Positions 5,759-8,173 of a stretch of 8,173 bases of DNA are shown here, piece by piece. Location of the stretch: NCBI GenBank assembly GCA_002389705.1, contig DGQJ01000020.1, forward strand, positions 1 through 8,173, written 5' to 3'. This stretch comes from Bacteroidales bacterium UBA4417. GTDB lineage: Bacteria > Bacteroidota > Bacteroidia > Bacteroidales > UBA4417. Position 1 is the first letter of the stretch; every line of letters starts with the position of its first letter. The translations under genes and the position numbers were made by a program. Below the pieces are notes generated by a model. It made no database searches, was not told the DNA's origin, and saw only the letters and a list, made by a program, of their open reading frames with translations.

Positions 5759-7162
5759 TTATTTGTACAGTTGAATATCAGTGGTTTTGCCCGATTCAAT
5801 TACAAAGCTTTGCTCAACAGTGTACATGGTCGACCTCGAATTTTTGGGCCTGAACACAATTTTATAACTGCCGGGTTGCAGGTATAGCGTTTCGAGTGTT
5901 AAAGTCTCATTGAGTTCATAAACACGGGTGAGCTTGTTTTTATCGTTCAGGAGCAACGTCCCGTAACCGTTGAATGACTTCCGGAAAACCGCGATTCCGG
6001 GTTCGGGAATCTCTATGGTAGTGGTATGGCTTTGACTGATATCGATGTCTTTCAGCGTGATACGTGGCAGCGAAAGCACTTCAAGATCGTAATGTCCTGT
6101 AATGTACTTTTCATTCTCTCCGAAGTTCTGTACATTTAAAGTGGTTGGCGAACCACTCTTTCTCACAATACACTGCAGTCCCCTGGAAGCATTACTCGAT
6201 CCGGCCATTTTCAGATGCAGGTAACCCTGGGGTGCATCTACGGCTGCAATGGTGTGTTTTCCTGGCATAATCCGCAGGGTATCAATAGTTACCGGAGGTA
6301 ATGTATGAATGTCGACACGGTACGTAACCAAAGGATCTACCACAAGGGTATCAGGCAGACCACGATTGTTCATGGTGTGGATAAAGTTATATTTTACTTT
6401 TCCCGAAGCCAGGTCGGTAAAAGTCATTCCGGCATCGGTTTCGGTAGGCCTGCCTGTTTCATCAAGCAGGTTCACCTGCATTGTGGTCGAATTAAGTGCC
6501 TGCGATATTACTACGTTGAGCGCAGTGCGCAGGTCTTTTTCCTTGGTGGCGTCGAAATACGTTCCCACACAATTGAAAGCCATATTGAAATCTTTGCCAA
6601 TGCCTATAATAAAAGGCTTGAGAATGATTCCGTTTTTTTGCAGCATTTTTGAAACGGCACAAGGATCGCCGCTGCACTCCTCAAGCCCGTCGGTAATCAA
6701 TACCACTATATTGCGGCAATTGGTACAGGGGGTAAAATCCTTGGCTGCCTGTTCGAGCGAAAAAGCCAGCGGGGTAGTTCCTTTCGGTGTTATGGTCCTG
6801 AGCCGGCTTTTAATTTTTGAAGCATTGCCGGGCCCGAATGGTACTTCCAGTTTTGTATCATTACATACCTGCGGTGGATATTGATATTGGTGGCCATACA
6901 CGCGCAGCGCAAATTCTGCATTTTTCAGGTTGGCAATACTGTCGAGCATTTCGGTAAGTATACGCTTGGCAATATTGAATTTTGTATCACTCTGCCAACG
7001 GCCGAGCATACTTTGCGAAGCATCAAAAATAAAAAGTATCCTGGTTAATGGTGGCGGGCTTTTTACAACTGTAGGCTGGTTTTGTGCCATACCATTTAAA
7101 ATACCAAGCAGCAGCATTACGACGAGGCTACTCCGGAAAATTATCCATACATGAGTTTTCAA
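5759..7162 (-). CDS. Exported von Willebrand factor A domain protein
   Basis: The 467-residue protein has an N-terminal signal peptide (MKTHVWIIFRSSLVVMLLLGILNGMA, likely cleaved after Ala26; no lipobox Cys). A vWA domain follows at about 40-222 with the MIDAS metal site: DASQS (47-51), Thr130 in KGTTPLA and Asp158 in LITDG. Six Cys lie in this domain (100, 146, 149, 163, 168, 198), including CTNC and the 'CSGDPC' element after ITDGLEE, as in a known exported vWA family with RVYGH and GTTPLA motifs; disulfides are likely. The remaining 240 residues read as all-beta segments, ending in PGSYKIVFRP and a strand-rich tail (TDIQLYK). The family binds Mg2+ and protein ligands; a specific partner is not visible. 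The start is TTG at 7162-7160: the upstream frame has no ATG before a stop at about 7217-7219, and the next Met (residue 16) would split the signal peptide. It is probably periplasmic or on the cell surface. Confidence 0.9.
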   Translation of the reverse strand: MKTHVWIIFRSSLVVMLLLGILNGMAQNQPTVVKSPPPLTRILFIFDASQSMLGRWQSDTKFNIAKRILTEMLDSIANLKNAEFALRVYGHQYQYPPQVCNDTKLEVPFGPGNASKIKSRLRTITPKGTTPLAFSLEQAAKDFTPCTNCRNIVVLITDGLEECSGDPCAVSKMLQKNGIILKPFIIGIGKDFNMAFNCVGTYFDATKEKDLRTALNVVISQALNSTTMQVNLLDETGRPTETDAGMTFTDLASGKVKYNFIHTMNNRGLPDTLVVDPLVTYRVDIHTLPPVTIDTLRIMPGKHTIAAVDAPQGYLHLKMAGSSNASRGLQCIVRKSGSPTTLNVQNFGENEKYITGHYDLEVLSLPRITLKDIDISQSHTTTIEIPEPGIAVFRKSFNGYGTLLLNDKNKLTRVYELNETLTLETLYLQPGSYKIVFRPKNSRSTMYTVEQSFVIESGKTTDIQLYK

Positions 7163-7523
7163 TATGCTGTATTTTAAATGATTAACTGTAGGTGATTTTT
7201 TGGCAGTCTTGCGGATTTATCACAAATGCTGAGGTTTTTCAAATCAACAGTAAGAACTTCGAATTCATGGTCTGCTTTTTCCCAGGTTTGCGGCCGGCAT
7301 TACAAATTGATTAACGCTAAGACTGAATTTTTATGATTTTGTGTCAGGAATATTGTTTATTCATAACCCAGGCCTGTTTATAAATAATTGGCTAATTTAT
7401 TTTTTTTAAGTGATTGCTGTTATTAATGTTAATAATTTTGAAAAACAATTCGGTTGCACTTTCGTTACCTCTGCAGGTACAACCGGGAAATTGAATAAAT
7501 TATTTTCTGATAAGAATTTGTTG
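7163..7523. other. Divergent AT-rich intergenic region
   Basis: These 361 bases lie between the start of the leftward vWA gene and the rightward GH3 gene. They are AT-rich with A and T runs (for example around 7400-7408) and no open frame that looks coding. One promoter-like box faces the GH3 gene (7433-7440). No TAnnTTTG box was found on the minus strand for the vWA gene. No tRNA, hairpin terminator, riboswitch or long repeat was recognised. Confidence 0.55.
7414..7440 (+). promoter_or_regulatory. Candidate promoter for the GH3 gene
   Basis: TAATTTTG at 7433-7440 fits TAnnTTTG. The nearest upstream TTG (7414-7416) is 16 bases away, shorter than the usual spacer of about 19, so the -33 element is doubtful. 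Initiation would leave a leader of about 75 nt before the ATG at 7524. It rests on one box in AT-rich DNA where chance matches are common. Confidence 0.35.
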
Positions 7524-8173
7524 ATGATGATTTTGCGAAGGGCTAAATCCCTGATTCCAATACTATTAATTGCACTTTACCTGCTGGTTGCTAAATCCGG
7601 AATGGCGCAGCTTGCGTTGAAAACAAATGCAGCCGAACAACGTTGGGTTGATTCAGTTTACAATTCTCTATCAACGCAGCAACGCATCGGGCAGCTGTTT
7701 ATGCTACGTGCAAATTCCGATATCGATTCGACTGAAATCAGGCAACTGGCAGGTTTAATAAAAGAATACAATATTGGTGGGCTTTGCTTTTTCAAAGGAG
7801 GACCTGTTAGGCAGGCAATTTTAACCAACTACTACCAGCAGCAGGCTCAAACACCGTTGCTGATTTCGATGGATGCTGAATGGGGATTGGGTATGAGGCT
7901 CGACTCAACCATTTCATTTGCCCGGCAAATGACACTCGCAGCCATGCGTAATGAGCAGCTGATCAGCGATTTCGGGCTGGCGGTTTCGCGACATTTGCGC
8001 CGGATGGGAGTGCATATCAGTTTTTCGCCGGTTGCCGATATTAACAGCAACCCGGCCAATCCGGTTATAAACATACGCTCTTTTGGCGAACATCGCGATG
8101 ATGTTACCCGTAAATCGGTGTTGTACATGAAAGCTTTGCAGGCCGGAGGAATCATTACGGTTGCAAAACATTT
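7524..8173 (+). CDS. Exported glycoside hydrolase family 3 enzyme (3' partial)
   Basis: The frame opens with ATGATG at 7524-7529 and runs past the window edge, giving 216 complete codons. A signal peptide is clear: basic start (MMILRRAK), hydrophobic core (LIPILLIALYLLVA) and likely cleavage after GMA (residue 28). The mature part starts the GH3 TIM-barrel: LSTQQRIGQLFMLRA (48-62), NIGGLCFFKGGP (83-94), LLISMDAEWGLGMRLD (112-127, the 'D-EGG--RL' region), HISFSPVADINSNPANPVI (164-182), RSFGEHRDDVT and GGIITVAKH (208-216), which continues in the family as KHFPGHG. GH3 members of this type hydrolyse beta-N-acetylglucosaminides or beta-glucosides. The closest style is NagZ-like, and in Bacteroidota it is often the first half of a roughly 1000-residue fusion to a beta-lactamase-type serine hydrolase. 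That fusion lies outside this window and is inferred. Substrate is uncertain; a cell-wall fragment role is plausible. The next ATG (7527) is an equal start choice. Confidence 0.9.
   Translation, partial: MMILRRAKSLIPILLIALYLLVAKSGMAQLALKTNAAEQRWVDSVYNSLSTQQRIGQLFMLRANSDIDSTEIRQLAGLIKEYNIGGLCFFKGGPVRQAILTNYYQQQAQTPLLISMDAEWGLGMRLDSTISFARQMTLAAMRNEQLISDFGLAVSRHLRRMGVHISFSPVADINSNPANPVINIRSFGEHRDDVTRKSVLYMKALQAGGIITVAKH

Noticed and set aside
6309..6884. Long open frame of 191 codons on the plus strand
   Set aside because: It lies wholly antisense to the vWA gene, whose protein has clear domain motifs. Its own translation shows no recognisable family.
7847..8171. Two overlapping minus-strand frames at the right edge
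   Set aside because: The plus strand here encodes a well-conserved GH3 domain, so these are shadows.
1..8173. CRISPR, transposon, tRNA/rRNA or phage remnants
   Set aside because: No regularly spaced repeats, transposase motifs, tRNA cloverleaf or phage genes were seen anywhere in the window.

Overview
The window looks like chromosomal DNA from a member of the Bacteroidota, probably a Bacteroidales, Marinilabiliales or related lineage (inference). The signs are the C-terminal barrel of a TonB-dependent outer-membrane receptor, a 700-residue Rho with a very long disordered insert, an ECF sigma/anti-sigma/Spy-like gene set with the 'FKVPxGYF' anti-sigma motif, an exported GH3 enzyme, starts without Shine-Dalgarno sequences, and promoter-like TAnnTTTG boxes. 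There are no RNA genes, insertion sequences, CRISPR arrays or phage genes. Gene density and composition look like ordinary core chromosome.

Layout: (1) 2-742 (+) is the 3' end of a TonB-dependent receptor gene that begins upstream of the window. (2) 801-1466 (-) is pcm, protein-L-isoaspartate O-methyltransferase, convergent with the receptor gene. (3) 1467-1846 is a 380-base divergent region with a probable rho promoter at about 1568-1601 and a C-rich, G-poor leader of about 240 nt. (4) 1847-3949 (+) is rho, followed at 3979-4008 by a strong hairpin with A and T tracts on its two sides that can end transcription from both directions. (5) Running leftward into that hairpin are four co-directional genes: a von Willebrand factor A lipid-free exported protein (7162-5759), an ECF sigma factor (5634-5086), a single-pass putative anti-sigma factor (5052-4543) and a Spy/CpxP-like exported protein (4532-4026). 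(6) 7163-7523 is an AT-rich divergent intergenic region. (7) 7524 to the right edge (+) is the N-terminal part of an exported GH3 glycosidase, cut off by the window.

The last three leftward genes are tightly packed (gaps of 33 and 10 bases) and probably form one operon: a sigma factor, a membrane regulator with no zinc anti-sigma motif, and a periplasmic helical protein that could be a chaperone or a sensor. This fits a cell-envelope stress circuit, but what it senses cannot be read from the sequence. The vWA gene lies 124 bases upstream and may be separate.

The most notable item is Rho. About 280 low-complexity, charged, P/Q/N/R-rich residues separate its N-terminal helical domain from its RNA-binding domain, while the ATPase core is fully conserved. 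I found no convincing wholly new system. The best leads are the Rho insert, the possible autoregulatory rho leader and the noncanonical sigma/anti-sigma/Spy module.
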